64,000 nucleotides of DNA, taken from the NCBI GenBank assembly GCA_902729315.2, contig LR746269.1, forward strand, positions 2,340,501 through 2,404,500, given 5' to 3'. Position 1 is the first letter of the stretch, and each line of letters starts with the position of its first letter. The notes beneath the pieces were generated by a model, which was not told the origin of the DNA, made no database searches, and saw nothing but the letters and a program-made list of their open reading frames with translations. Positions 1 to 10,720 of this stretch are shown here, one piece after another. The translations under genes and the position numbers were made by a program. This stretch comes from Spirodela intermedia (Eukaryota; Streptophyta; Magnoliopsida; Alismatales; Araceae).

Positions 1-1308
1 ATGAAGGGATGAAGGACTAGAGACCTACTTCAAGATCGGGGAAGTCCATCCCCTTTATGCAAACCTTCGAAGGGTCGGAGACGGCATCGAGACCTGCCAT
101 GGAAGAGCATCAAGCCAGAGCACAGGAACTCGCCTCGGAAGGCCGTTAGACAGGATTCCACGGAAGCTCCACAGACCTGGTTTGGAGCAGCAACTCGCGG
201 CTGCGGAGGGGACGGAGCACGAGATGGGCCCCGAAATCGAGCGGCGGAGCACGGACAATCTGGGGTAGCTGGCAAACCTCAGCGATGAGAGAGAGATCGG
301 CGACACCTTGGCAAGCATGGCCATCCGCCGGCTCGCCGGAGGTCCACCCGGCGGCGCTCCGGCGCTGCGGCTGGAAGAGGTGGAAGGTATGGCTCCCGTT
401 GCAGAGGCCACAGAGCGGATGGACCCGCGAAGACTTTTTGATCAGACATCATACGAATCAATTTAAGAGCCTTAAAAATAATAAAAAATACATATTATCA
501 AGTTTATCTTTGAAAAGAATTTTGACGAACGATTCATCGATTTTTATTGAACTTTTTTATAGTAATAATTAAAAAGTAAAATATGCATAATGGAGGGATA
601 ATTAATAATTAGTTTGACTGGAATGCAAGGGGGCCAGAAGCCGAAGTCAATTTCTGGTGACAATAACTGAAAAATGTCCTGAGAATGATGTGATAGTTAG
701 AGGATCCAAGCTGGTTGACTTAAATACAAGACTAGATTATTTAAAACACTACAGTTGGTCTCATAACGGTCAACAGGGTTCGTCTGATTCCGACAGCTTT
801 GCCGGCGCAATTTGCCGACAAGTAGGATCTTTAATCGCCCTGTTCGGCGGATTTCTTCTGCAATCAAGGAAATATGGGTTTTTTGGAGGGTTTCTCCGGT
901 GATCACCGGGGAGAGAGCTCGAAGGGGGGTGGAAGCTTGGCGGAGCGATGTGGGTCTGCAGACGCTGTCAGAAGGGGGGGCTCGCCCACATGGCGCGTTA
1001 CCGGGGCGAGTGGGGGACAACCCGGCGCTCATCTTGCCGGCGCGAGCGGGGCGGCGGCGGCTGCTGGGTCGAGACCGGAAGGAGGGTTGGGGTTTAGCAG
1101 AGCTCCATCTGGGAGGATGACGACAAAGAAGATGTGATCAGATTCCCCGCACAGAGGGGAAGAGAGAGAATGAAGGGGTGGTGAGAGCTCACGGGGGGCG
1201 CTACAATGGTGGAACACGATTGACGAGCAGTAGAGAAAGCCTGTGGAATGTGCAGCGGGGTAGGGAAGAGGAGGAAGGAGGGAGGAGCCAGAGGACAGAA
1301 GGTGAAGA
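1..1308. other. 5' flank of the PERK gene, no gene recognised
   Basis: The first about 470 bases are GC-rich, and short open frames run on both strands without a recognisable domain. Bases 470-900 are AT-rich. From about 900 to the PERK start the sequence becomes purine-rich and GC-rich, as expected for promoter and 5' leader. I cannot point to a convincing TATA box. The GC-rich start could be the edge of a gene or a transposon cut by the window boundary; nothing in it is diagnostic. Confidence 0.4.
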
Positions 1309-4300
1309 ATGGCGTCCCCTGAAGGACCTGCGATAGAAATCGGGTTTTCGCCTACTTCATCGCCGCCGCCGCCTGAACCCGTTGCGGCGGCTTCTCCGCC
1401 GGTGTCTTCTACCCCGCCACCGCCTGTTTCTGATGGCGGTCCCTCTCCTGAAACTGCGTCCAGCCCGCCAGTTCCTTCCTCGTCGCCGGCGGCGGCGACT
1501 TCGCCACCAGTTGCCGCAGCGCCGCCAGTGGAGTCGCTGCCGGCGCCTTCTTCGGCCCCACCTTCGGCTTCTCTCCCGCCGCCGCCATTGTTGACGCCAT
1601 CTCCCCCTGTAATCGTTCCTCCGCCAGATGGGTCGCCACCGCCACTCCTTGCGGATCCTCCTGCGACAACTGCTCCGCCATCCCAGCCGCCGCCTGCTGG
1701 GTCATCGCCGTCTGCATCACCTCCGCCATTGCCGCCACCTTCTTCTCGCTCTTCGTCCCCTGTTTCTTCTCCATCAACGCCTGACAAGCCCTCTTCTCCA
1801 ACCCCTGCCCCCCCTTCTTCTCCGACTCCGGGGAAACCCTCTCCTAAATCTCCGGCGAGCCCATCTCCTCCAAGTCCCACAGACCCTTCAACTCCTCCGA
1901 CTCCGGCGAACCCTTCTCCTCCAACTCTGGCGGATCCTTCTCCTCCAACTCCGACGAACCCTTCTCCTCTAACCCCGGCGAATCCTTCTCCTCCGACTCC
2001 AGCTGATCCTTCTCCCCCAACTCCGGCGGATCCTTCTCCAACTCCGAGGGACGCTTCTCCTCCAACTCCGAGGGACACTTCTCCTTCAACTCCGGCGGAT
2101 CCTTCTCCTCCAACTCAGGCTGATCCTCCTCCTCCGTCTCAGTCCAACCCTTCTCCTCCAGCTCTGGCCAAGCATCCACCGTCCCTATCATCAGCTACCC
2201 TTTCACCTCCTCCTCCAGATCCCCAACATTCTTCTACCCAATCTCCATGGCAATCTTCCCCAAACCAGACTGAGCCCCTCCCTTCAGCTTATCCGCCTGG
2301 GAGGCCATATTCTCCCTTGCCACCCCTCACCACCAGCATTCCAACCCTTTCAGCCCCGCCTTCAACCTCTCCTGGTACCAATGGCAGTTTCCCAATGCTG
2401 CCATTGATATCCTCGGCTCCAGCTGATCCGACTCCTTCTAAAGACCCAATTTCTACGCCATTCGCTGGTTTGCCAGGAAACACTGTCTCCATGGGAAGGG
2501 GAGGAGCTAAATCCGGAACTGCTGCGGGAATTGCTATCATAATCACCCTTGTTGTTCTTGGTGTGGCTGGTGTTGTAGTGTGGTCTGTCAGGAAGTGGAG
2601 GAAGCAGTCTGCAACTGCTACAGGCTACGTGAGGCCTTCTCCATTCGACTCATCAAGAATGTCAGGTACTCAAGCCTTGGTCTTTTTCCCTCTTTTTTCC
2701 TCTTTTTTTCTTTTTCATCAGACAGAAGGGAAAATATCGGAGGATCATTTAATGTAATCACCCTCTGGCGAATCTGGGTTTAATCTCCCTCTCAAGTCGA
2801 TCGAATTGAATTCTTTCTTTGAATGGGATCTTCCTATCAAGGATTTTTCTTGGACATTCCAGTTTATCATCTCTTTCAGCTAATCCGATTTGATTCCTTC
2901 TTGGAAGCATGAAACCATTTAATGCATCATTTTGTCGAAGATTTTGACCACATTCTTCTTTCAGATACTCCAATTTAATCCCTTCTGCAAACATAATCTT
3001 CGTATCCAAGAAGCCCAGCAGCTCGCAGATCATTTATTCCATCATTTTGTTGGAAATTTGAGTTGATTATTCTTGCAGCTAATCCGTTTTAATTCTGTCT
3101 CCGAATAGAATCTTCATACCCGGGAAGCCCAACACCTCTGGTTAAGAAAAGATTGGAAGGTCATGGATTCCAACGCTTGGTGTCAGACCACCTGGGCCAA
3201 CCCAAGCCATGGTTCTCGTACGAGGAGCTGTTGCAGGCCACCGATGGTTTCTCCAGCCAGAACCTTCTGGGTGAAGGTGGGTTCGGCTCCGTCTATAAGG
3301 GATGGCTACCAGATGGGAGAGCCGTCGCTGTAAAGCAGCTCAGGGTTGAGGGTGGTCGTGCTGAGCGGGAGTTTCAGGCCGAGGTTGAGATCATCAGCCG
3401 GGTGCATCACCGCCACTTGGTCTCTCTTGTTGGGTGCTGCATCTCTGATAATCTGAGACTACTGGTCTATGATTATGTGCCGAATAATACCCTTCACTAT
3501 CATCTTCATGGTGGGTTTTTTTTTTTAATTTTTATATTTTGATCGTTCTATTTTTAGGATCAACTAATTATGTCAGGTTCATCTTTCAAGAGCTTCATTT
3601 GACTGAATTGTTCATCACCTGGTGAATATCAGGCAAGGGAAGGCCAGTTATGGACTGGGCAACAAGGCTCAAGGTTGCTTTAGGGGCGGCTCGTGGGGTT
3701 GCTTACTTACATGAGGATTGTGAGTTCATGATCTCTCCATTTTTTAAAAATAAAAATTAAAAAATTAAAAAATTAAATCCAAAGGTTCTTGAAATTCACG
3801 TGGTTTTATGGACTTTTTCAGGCCACCCCCAGATCATCCACCGGGACATAAAGTCCTCCAATATTTTACTGGATAATAACTTTGAAGCTCGGGTAAACTG
3901 GTTTTTTTTTCTTCTCAAATGGGTATATTTGCAAATCTTGATTCCTCCAGAGACCTAATTTTTTTGCCTTTGGAGGTTGCCAGGTGTCGGATTTTGGACT
4001 CGCCAAGTTGGCTATGGACACCTCCACGCAGCATGTTACGTCCCGCCTCGTGGGTACATTCGGGTGCGTGGATCGATGGTGACTTTAAATTATTCAATTA
4101 AATTAACATTTGAATACCCTCTTGGCATCTTACATCGGATTAGCCTGGCAGATATTTGGCACCAGAATACGTCTCAAGTGGAAAGTTGAGCTCCAAGTCA
4201 GATGTTTTCTCTTTCGGTGTGGTGATCTTGGAGCTCATCACCGGCCGGGAACCAGTCGACTCCTCCCGACCTCTGGGCAATGAGAGCCTCGTCGAATGGG

Positions 4301-5263
4301 TAAGTATCCAAGAACAAGCAGATTATACCATCAATCAACATTACCATGAGTAAAATCGCAGAGAAAAATCGGTGGATAACTGGGGATCACCCAGTTACCA
4401 TTGAGGAATTCATATCTGATTTCAGCATAGATTTTTGTTGTTCGGTATTTAGGATTCATCATTCATCTAATATGAGCATTAATGCTTTCCGGGTGTTTAT
4501 CTTCTAAGGATTAGATTTTTAACGCAATTATATTATAACTCTACTTACGAGCAATGGAGTTCCTGCAGGGAAAAAAGCAGTAAATAATCCCAAAAATAAA
4601 CATACTGCTTTTGCCTTTGTTCTAGAAACGGATGATTTTCTTTGAAATACCATCCAAGATGAACACACACACACACACACATATATGAATAAAAACAAAA
4701 TTTTATTTTGCTGGCTCCTGATTCTGCTTACTCATCATCCTTGAACTCATAAAACGGGCTTTTTTGTGGGGGATTTATGTTTGCCTTTCAGGCCCGCCCA
4801 CTTCTGGCCCGCTCCCTCGAGACCGGAGAACTCGGAGACCTGCCGGACCCAAGGCTTGAGAAGGGCTACAACCCAAGTGAAGCCCAGCGGATGATCGAGG
4901 TCGCCGCCTCCTGCATCCGCCACTCTGCCCCCATGCGGCCCCATATGGGACAGGTAGTGACTAGTTTTGGGTGTCTATTTCTCAATTTAATAACATAAAA
5001 TAAAACAAAAAGTTCAATTTTCGTCTAGGAGAAGTCAGAAATGTCTCATTTTATTTTTCTGGTTTCATGGGTCGAGACAGATTGTGAGGGCTCTGGATGG
5101 TTCAGCTGATCCCATGGAGGATCTGAGCAACGGCGTCAGGCCCGGGCAGAGTGAGCTCTTCGGCCCGTCCTGGCCGTCGGCAGAGATCAGGCTGTTCCAG
5201 CAGATGGCATTCGGCGGGCAAGATCACAGCGGTAGCTTCGGCCAGGCCCGGAGGGATTTGTGA
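1309..5263 (+). CDS. PERK-type proline-rich receptor-like protein kinase
   Basis: Membrane receptor-like Ser/Thr kinase of the PERK family, thought to sense the cell wall through its Pro-rich ectodomain. Eight exons: 1309-2665, 3109-3510, 3633-3719, 3822-3892, 3984-4063, 4152-4299, 4792-4953, 5081-5263. All frames join, giving 829 aa. Residues 1-400 are Pro/Ser-rich with tandem SPPTPADP-like units and no signal peptide, as usual for PERKs. A membrane span ([20 protein letters not shown]) lies at about 405-427 and is followed by basic residues. The kinase domain shows [11 protein letters not shown] (507-517), K528, HRDIK (622-626), DFG (642-644) and APEY. The exon 2 acceptor at 3108 is the only upstream AG I found that keeps the frame open, but it sits in a repetitive intron, so the juxtamembrane join is the least certain part. 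The next gene, a calmodulin-like protein, is on the opposite strand and convergent. Confidence 0.93.
1860..2165 (+). repeat. Coding minisatellite in PERK ectodomain
   Basis: Near-tandem units of about 24-30 bases encode variants of [16 protein letters not shown] and SPTPRDAS. They are all in frame with the kinase. Units vary in sequence but keep the Pro/Ser spacing, as in extensin-like wall-binding regions. Confidence 0.75.
2760..3150 (+). repeat. Degenerate tandem duplication in PERK intron 1
   Basis: About three imperfect copies of a unit near 130-190 bases repeat the sub-motifs ATCATTTTGT, CAGCTAATCCG, TTAAT-TCT-TC and CATAATCTTC/GAATCTTCATACC, followed by GAAGCCCA. The last copy contains the acceptor chosen for exon 2 (AATAG before 3109), so earlier copies hold decayed acceptor-like sites such as TTGCAG at 3078, which runs into a stop if used. 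Confidence 0.55.
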
Positions 5264-5264
5264 A

Positions 5265-5603
5265 TAGCTGGCCTTTGCAGGTTCGTTGAGCATATTATTT
5301 ATAATAATTCACATTTTTATGATATTCACTTTGAGGAATATTAGAATTCACTGCTGATATGAGGCCAAGCAGTCGCATGTATTGAATATGGTTTAGAACC
5401 CCTTCTATGCTCTACATTTTTATTTTTTTTAAGCAGATTATAATACACATTATAATTCTCATTTTTATAATATTCTCTCCGAGGAATATTATAATTCACC
5501 GCCATTATGTGGGCCCCTTCTGTGCTTTCAATTTCTTTGAAGTAGATTACCAACATTCTACCCCACCCCCCATCCCTCTGAATCCTTCATCTTCGTCATC
5601 ATC

Positions 5604-5665
<62 letters not shown>

Positions 5666-5834
5666 TAAATAGTAATTGTGCAAATATCCTGATCAGGGTC
5701 AAGTGCTAGAGAGAGAGGGAGAGGGAGAGAGAGAGGGGTAAATAGTAATTGTGCAAATATCCTGAACAGGGTTACAAAGTAATTGTAATTGTGCAAATAT
5801 CCTGATCAGGTTTACAAGTGCCAGAGAGAGACGG

Positions 5835-5868
<34 letters not shown>

Positions 5869-5930
5869 TAAATAGTAATTGTGCAAATATCCTGAACAGG
5901 GTTACAAGTGCTAACTATCAAGTGTTTGTG
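5265..5930. repeat. AT-rich dispersed repeat plus GA/minisatellite cluster
   Basis: Bases 5290-5590 hold two copies, about 153 bases apart, of a unit with the core TATAATTCACATTTTTAT, AATATT and CTTCTATGCT. The same unit recurs near 10.24-10.65 kb. Next come a (GA)n run (5606-5664) and three to four copies of a minisatellite with core TAGTAATTGTGCAAATATCC followed by TGATCAGGG or TGAACAGGG and GTTACAAGTGC. GA runs separate the copies. No gene is present between the PERK stop and the CML stop. Confidence 0.7.
5606..5664. repeat. (GA)n microsatellite
   Basis: An almost perfect GA dinucleotide run of nearly 60 bases. Similar shorter runs follow at about 5709-5740 and 5826-5860. Confidence 0.95.
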
Positions 5931-6144
5931 ATACTTTTTCGTGAGGGAAATGATATCGAGTGCTGGGATTATTTCCTAGTATCTCTCTTCCAAAAGGAGG
6001 GTATAGAGGCGAACATCTTCCGCCAAGGGGCATTTAGGAAAATAATCCCAAGAGAAGAAGGGGAGGGGTTTGGGATTAATCTAGGACTTTTCAATTAGAA
6101 ATCATCGGACGGAGCCGGGAAAGAGGGGCGGAGGAGCCGCGGCG

Positions 6145-6657
6145 CTACGCGCCGGAGAGGCCGAGGAACTCGACGGCGGACTTGGCCATGATGGCGGCGA
6201 ACTCGGAGAAGCTGATGGCGCCGTCGCCGTCGGTATCGGCCTGCCGGATCATCTCCGTGAGCTCGAGGAAGGAGATAGGGTTCCCCATCTTGGCCATGGC
6301 CCTTGCGAGCTCCGGTGCGCTGATCAAGCCATTGCCGTCGCGATCGAAGCGGCGGAAGACCTCCAGGAGGAGCTCCTGATCCACCAGCGCGCTCTCTTCC
6401 GCCACCAGCGGCGCGATCGCCGCCGCCAGCTCGTCGAATTCCACCGTCCCGTTGCCGTTGGCGTCCATTCCGGTGAGCAGGGCGCGGACCTCGTCGCCGG
6501 AGGGTTTCAGCCCCAACGACCGGAGCAGCGCCGCCAGCTCCAGCTGCGTCAGGCTGCCATCGCCGTCCATGTCGAACCGGGCGAAGATCTCCCTCATCGG
6601 CTCCATCTCTTTCCCCTTCGCCGGAGACGGGCAAGCTCCTCCTGCCCTCTTCTTCAT
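6145..6657 (-). CDS. Calmodulin-like protein with four EF hands (CML15/16/18 type)
   Basis: Calcium sensor of the CML family, 170 aa in a single exon. Four complete EF-hand loops follow the DxDxDG-x5-E pattern: DMDGDGSLTQLE, DANGNGTVEFDE, DRDGNGLISAPE and DTDGDGAISFSE. All calcium-coordinating positions are intact. Linkers such as LAALLRSLGLKPSGDEV and LELTEMIRQAD match the CML15/16/18 branch. I chose the Met at 6657, which starts MKKRAGGACPS. An in-frame Met at 6753 would add 32 basic, low-complexity residues untypical of the family, and a Met just before REIFARFD would give a minimal protein. The gene is about 70% GC and intronless, unlike the AT-rich flanks. It probably acts in cytosol or nucleus by relaying calcium signals to unknown partners. 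Confidence 0.93.
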   Translation of the reverse strand: MKKRAGGACPSPAKGKEMEPMREIFARFDMDGDGSLTQLELAALLRSLGLKPSGDEVRALLTGMDANGNGTVEFDELAAAIAPLVAEESALVDQELLLEVFRRFDRDGNGLISAPELARAMAKMGNPISFLELTEMIRQADTDGDGAISFSEFAAIMAKSAVEFLGLSGA

Positions 6658-7006
6658 CGTCTTCCTTCTCCCTTCTTCCTTCCTCCTCTGGCTGCTATGT
6701 TTGGAAAGGGGGAGAGATCCGTTGTGGCGGCGGCGGCGGGGGGTTCGGGACAAACCGCGTCGGCCAGAGAGGAGGAAAAAGGGCGGGGGAGTTTATTCCG
6801 CCGCTGCCTCCTCTGCCCCGAGGGGGGGGGGGGCGGGGTTCCAGACCAGATGACATACCGTCCCACAGACGACGACGACTAACTCCCCTTTCGGTCAAAC
6901 ACCCGACAACGACCACCTCGGTCAACAAACCCAACAGCGCGTTTAACAGAAAAGTCAACAAAGCCGTCGGTGAGTTTTTAATGGCCATCATCTCGGCACA
7001 GCTGTG

Positions 7007-7038
<32 letters not shown>

Positions 7039-7204
7039 TTGCCGCAAAAAAAGGCAATACGCTAAAGAAGAAGAAGATTCACCCATAGGATCAGGGAAAA
7101 GACCCACCAAATATCTAATATCTATCTCGACATGAGATCAAAAATGGTTCCACTTGTTCAGAGGATAAGCCACGGAAGTCGCTTGTGTAAATGCCCCAAA
7201 GAGC
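6658..7204. other. CML 5' region and spacer, with (CT)n run
   Basis: GC-rich, purine/pyrimidine-skewed 5' leader and promoter of the CML gene, including a G8-10 tract near 6825 and a (CT)n run at 7008-7036. CT runs are common in plant 5' leaders and core promoters. No separate gene is visible; long open frames here are antisense shadows of the low-complexity leader. Confidence 0.5.
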
Positions 7205-7461
7205 TGGAACCCTATAATCTGAGAAACAACCAAAAAAGGGTCAACGCTGATTCATCAACTGCATTCCCAATTCCAAACAAATTGGGTGGAAAAATATGAA
7301 CGGATAAATAGAGGAACCAATAACCCAGTTCCTGGAACCGTCTAATCTGAGAAAAAAAAAACTAAAAAGGGTCAACGCTGACTCATCAACTGCATCCCCA
7401 GTTTCAAAAAAATTGGGTGGAAAAACATGAACGAATAAATAGACGAACCAATAACCCATTT
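7205..7461. repeat. 128-bp direct tandem duplication
   Basis: Two adjacent copies, 7205-7332 and 7333-7461, both begin TGGAACC...TAATCTGAGAAA. Both contain GGGTCAACGCTGA, TCATCAACTGCAT, AATTGGGTGGAAAAA, TAAATAGA and AACCAATAACCCA. Divergence is modest, so the duplication is fairly recent. It lies in the 3' flank (probable 3' UTR region) of EMG1. Confidence 0.85.
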
Positions 7462-7559
7462 CCTTCAATATGCTAGACTATTCAGATCAAACAAAGTCAA
7501 CCTTCGGCATAGAACAGGTTGACTGCTGCTCGGAGGTGGTTTCCGACAGAAGCAGCTCG

Positions 7560-9781
7560 TCATAAGATGTTCCACTTGTGCTCCAGCACATTGCAGATCC
7601 GGCCTATGCAGCATGCAGCACTCAGAGGGTAGTTTGAAACTGCAGCAGGGATGGAGATAGATGAGGTTAGGAACTCACTGGATCTAGACAAAAAGGAACT
7701 GAATATATATATATATTTATTTATTTCTTATTCCACATGAACCACAATAGAACTCGGAAAATTAGATAGAAAGTGAATATTTTTTTGAAGTAAGATAAAT
7801 TAGACACTTGCCGATTTTTTTGCTAAAAGTAACAAAAAAAATAGTATATTAAAGAGGAGCACGTTGTAGTCCACACCAGACAAACCAAGCATTCCATATT
7901 AGTATTTTTCATAATAAACATTTAAATTATTAACAAGAATAAGAAGAAGAAGAAGGACGTGGTGGGTTGACTTGGATGCAAATCACCTGATACAAAGTCA
8001 TCCGTGTAATCCGCATCAATTTTCCCATGGGCCATAGCTCCAACCTGATGGGCGATACATAATGGGACTCAGCCAAATAGGAGATGCAACCCAATAATAT
8101 CATATACAAATAAAGATATACACTATAGCCAGAATCTCAAAATTACCCAAATAAGAGATGCAAACATTAATATCACATGGAATAAACTATAGTCAGAAAG
8201 TCAACATGACCCAAACCAGGGATACAATCCGATAATATCTTATGGATCAAGAGATATGAACAATAGTCAGAATCTCAAAAATAAGTCGAATCAGACAAGC
8301 AACCCAATAATATCAGATGGCATAAAGACGAAGACTATAGTCCAAATCTCAACATACCACAAAGACGAGGGTGGAATCATCGCCCACCGCAGCAACATAA
8401 TCCCGCAGATGGACTAATTTATCCGAACTATAAGAAAAACCTGCAGTGGCAACAGAGCACTTGGGCGTCAGCTATGTTTTCAGCATGATTGCTGCTGGAC
8501 GGGGCAAGCCCAGAAGTTCAGCCCAGGTTTTCCGGAGCTCAGATGTGAAGACCGAGCCCAGAAAGACAAACCGGGCCCGGCAAAGTCTGAGTCAGAACCC
8601 TGTTGACCACATTCTCTCACCTATTTTCCTGGAATTGACCGGTAGATGCTGAGTGACGGGGTTTTTGATCATCCGAAAGAGCTTTTCTCGTTTACCAGTT
8701 GCATGTATGTTCTTCTTACACTTCAATTGATCTGCAAGCACAAAATTTTGATGAGATAATGTTCTCCACGAAGAGTAAAAGAATAAGAACAGAAGACGCA
8801 TCAATCTCTACAAGACAGTTTTTTTTTCTTGCCGGCTATGGATTGACTTACACATGAGGCCGCAAAACCGTTTGAATGTTCTTGGCAGGCGGACATGGGG
8901 CTTGACGTCAATGAGTTCTCCATCGTCGGTCTTAACGTACAGGGCTTGCAACCTTCCGGCCTTGTTGAGAGGGCTGTCCAATATGGCAAGCATCGCCTAT
9001 AAAAAGGGCCGCATAGGCAATAAAAGTCAACGACCAATCAAACCCAGGAAGGCAATCTAGTCAAAACCTTTGAAGCTTGGAAATAGAAATGACTACGTCT
9101 GGATAATTTTTTTTCCTAGAGATTCAGCGTTGACCAGGGAGCATAGAGGTCGCTACAAACAAAGAAACAGACCTGGTGCAATATATCAGGACGAAATTCA
9201 GCGGGATCTCTGCCCTGCTTCCTCAAGTAATTGGCGTGGTCATCTGCGTTCAGAATATTTTCTTTCTGCCATGAGCAAAGTACGATCAGAATTCTGGGTT
9301 TTAAGAGCGATGTCAGAGAATCAGATTTCACGAGTGGAAACCATGAAGATGAAAAACCCTAAACCCTGAATCAAGCAATAGAATCTCATCCATCTCCTGG
9401 GGGAAAATCTAGCAAAGAATATCATGATATATTGAAAAAATTAAGCACCTTTCCTACTTTCCCGACGTTTAAGGAGGCCTTCTCTAGTATGAATATGACC
9501 CCAGGCTTCGCGTCCTCGTCGGGGATCTTCGCAAGGGGAAGTCCGGGAAGAACATGAGCAGGGAGAGGCTCATCAGGACTTTCCTCCTCTCTTCCCTCGG
9601 CCGCCGTTCCCGCTCCTCGTTCTACCTCCTGCTTCCTCCTCTTCTCTTCGACCTCCTCTTTCATCTGGTCTTCGGCTTCTTCTCCATAACTTCCCTCCAC
9701 ATCTTCAGCGTCGGAGGCAGCGGCCGAGGGATTCCTCTTCCGCTTCTTCTTGAGCCATTTGGCGGCGTACGGGCGAACCAT
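7560..9781 (-). CDS. EMG1: EMG1/NEP1, 18S rRNA pseudouridine N1-methyltransferase
   Basis: SPOUT-class methyltransferase that modifies a pseudouridine of 18S rRNA and is needed for small-subunit assembly in the nucleolus. Seven exons on the minus strand: 9449-9781, 9173-9265, 8852-8996, 8621-8731, 8358-8440, 7987-8044, 7560-7639. They sum to 903 bases and 300 aa with every phase closing. Family blocks are in order: [107 protein letters not shown], and the C-terminal [20 protein letters not shown]. The N-terminal about 90 residues form a basic then acidic extension with KKKRKR, a likely nuclear/nucleolar signal. The start Met at 9781 is the only candidate. The exon 3/4 join ([12 protein letters not shown]) is the least conserved. 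Confidence 0.95.
8085..8358. repeat. Four-copy tandem repeat in EMG1 intron 5
   Basis: Four degenerate units of 63-75 bases start near 8085, 8159, 8223 and 8298. Each has the order CAACCCAATAATATCA, TATGG, ACTATAGTCAGAATCTCAA and CCCAAA. A partial unit precedes them. The last unit reaches the donor site of intron 5 (gene on the minus strand). Confidence 0.75.
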
Positions 9782-10136
9782 CCTCCACTGAGCTCTTCAC
9801 CCTCTCGCTCTTCACACTCACTGGTCGCCGCTGGTATCTCGACGAGGGAGGAGTGGGGAAGACAGCAGAGGAAATATCACCCTAAATTCGCCGTCTCTCC
9901 ACCGTCCGATTGTCATCCATCGCCACATTCCTCTGATGTGTAAGGTCTCCTATAGAATATATATTTTTTCTCATTTTTCTACTCGTTCAATTATACAGAA
10001 AAGACAAATAAATTTAAATGTTTATTTATCAATTTTATAAAAATAAAATGAAGTAAAACAGCATGTTCAATTTTCATTAAGAAGAAATAAAAAAATTATA
10101 GAGGATCAAAGCAACAACATCAAGTTTGGTTAGAGC
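9782..10136. other. EMG1 5' flank
   Basis: The pyrimidine-rich leader of EMG1 grades into AT-rich sequence. No further gene and no clear TATA box is seen. Confidence 0.4.
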
Positions 10137-10720
10137 AAGCTCTTCAACCTATCTTGGCTGTAGGCAGAGATCAAGATGTTATGATGTATAACATTTGGCC
10201 AGAAAAATCATAGTTGCAGTTTGATCGGGACCCATGGGATCTATTATAATTTACATTTTTATGATATTTATTAGACCTCAAATCAAATACTTTTTATAAA
10301 AATCAGATATATCAACATTTTAGTGCACCCCTAACCCTTTGAATCCTTCATTACCATCATCGTCACACATCACATCATACACATCATCATAGAGGAACAT
10401 TAATTCACCAATATAATTATGCCTTATTCTATATGTTACATCAGTGTTTGGAATATGGTTTAGAACCACTTCTATTCATACATTTATTTCACAAAAAATT
10501 ATCAACATTGTAGTGCATCCACACCTATTTGAAACCTTCATCATCATCATGACACATATTATAATTCACATTTGTATAATATTCACTTTAAAGAGTATTA
10601 TAATTCATTATTTTCATGAGAACCTCTTTTATCATTATGTAAATATCCTAATTAGGTTTACAACTACTAACTATCAACTGTTGAGAGTTGTAGAAGGTGA
10701 CTATTACCATTGAGATTTGA
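10137..10720. repeat. Second locus of the AT-rich dispersed repeat
   Basis: Shares with 5.3-5.9 kb the phrases GAATATGGTTTAGAACC, TTATAATTCACATTT, ATAATATTCACTTT, a CCTTCATCATCATCAT stretch and, at its end, GTAAATATCCTAATTAGG plus ACTAACTATCAACTGT. Order and orientation are the same. No target-site duplication or terminal inverted repeat is evident. Confidence 0.7.

Noticed and set aside
1029-2078. Long minus-strand frame, Gly-rich, 349 codons
   Set aside because: It is antisense to the Pro-rich PERK exon; CCN/GGN codons mirror into Gly/Glu/Gly repeats. No domain, and the sense strand is clearly coding.
6095-6853. Other-frame and opposite-strand frames over the CML gene
   Set aside because: Arg-rich or Ser-rich shadows caused by high GC. 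Only the frame with four EF hands is meaningful.
7205-8358. Possible CRISPR-like array (repeats with spacers)
   Set aside because: Units are degenerate, contiguous tandem copies in a plant intron and 3' flank, without constant repeats and unique spacers.
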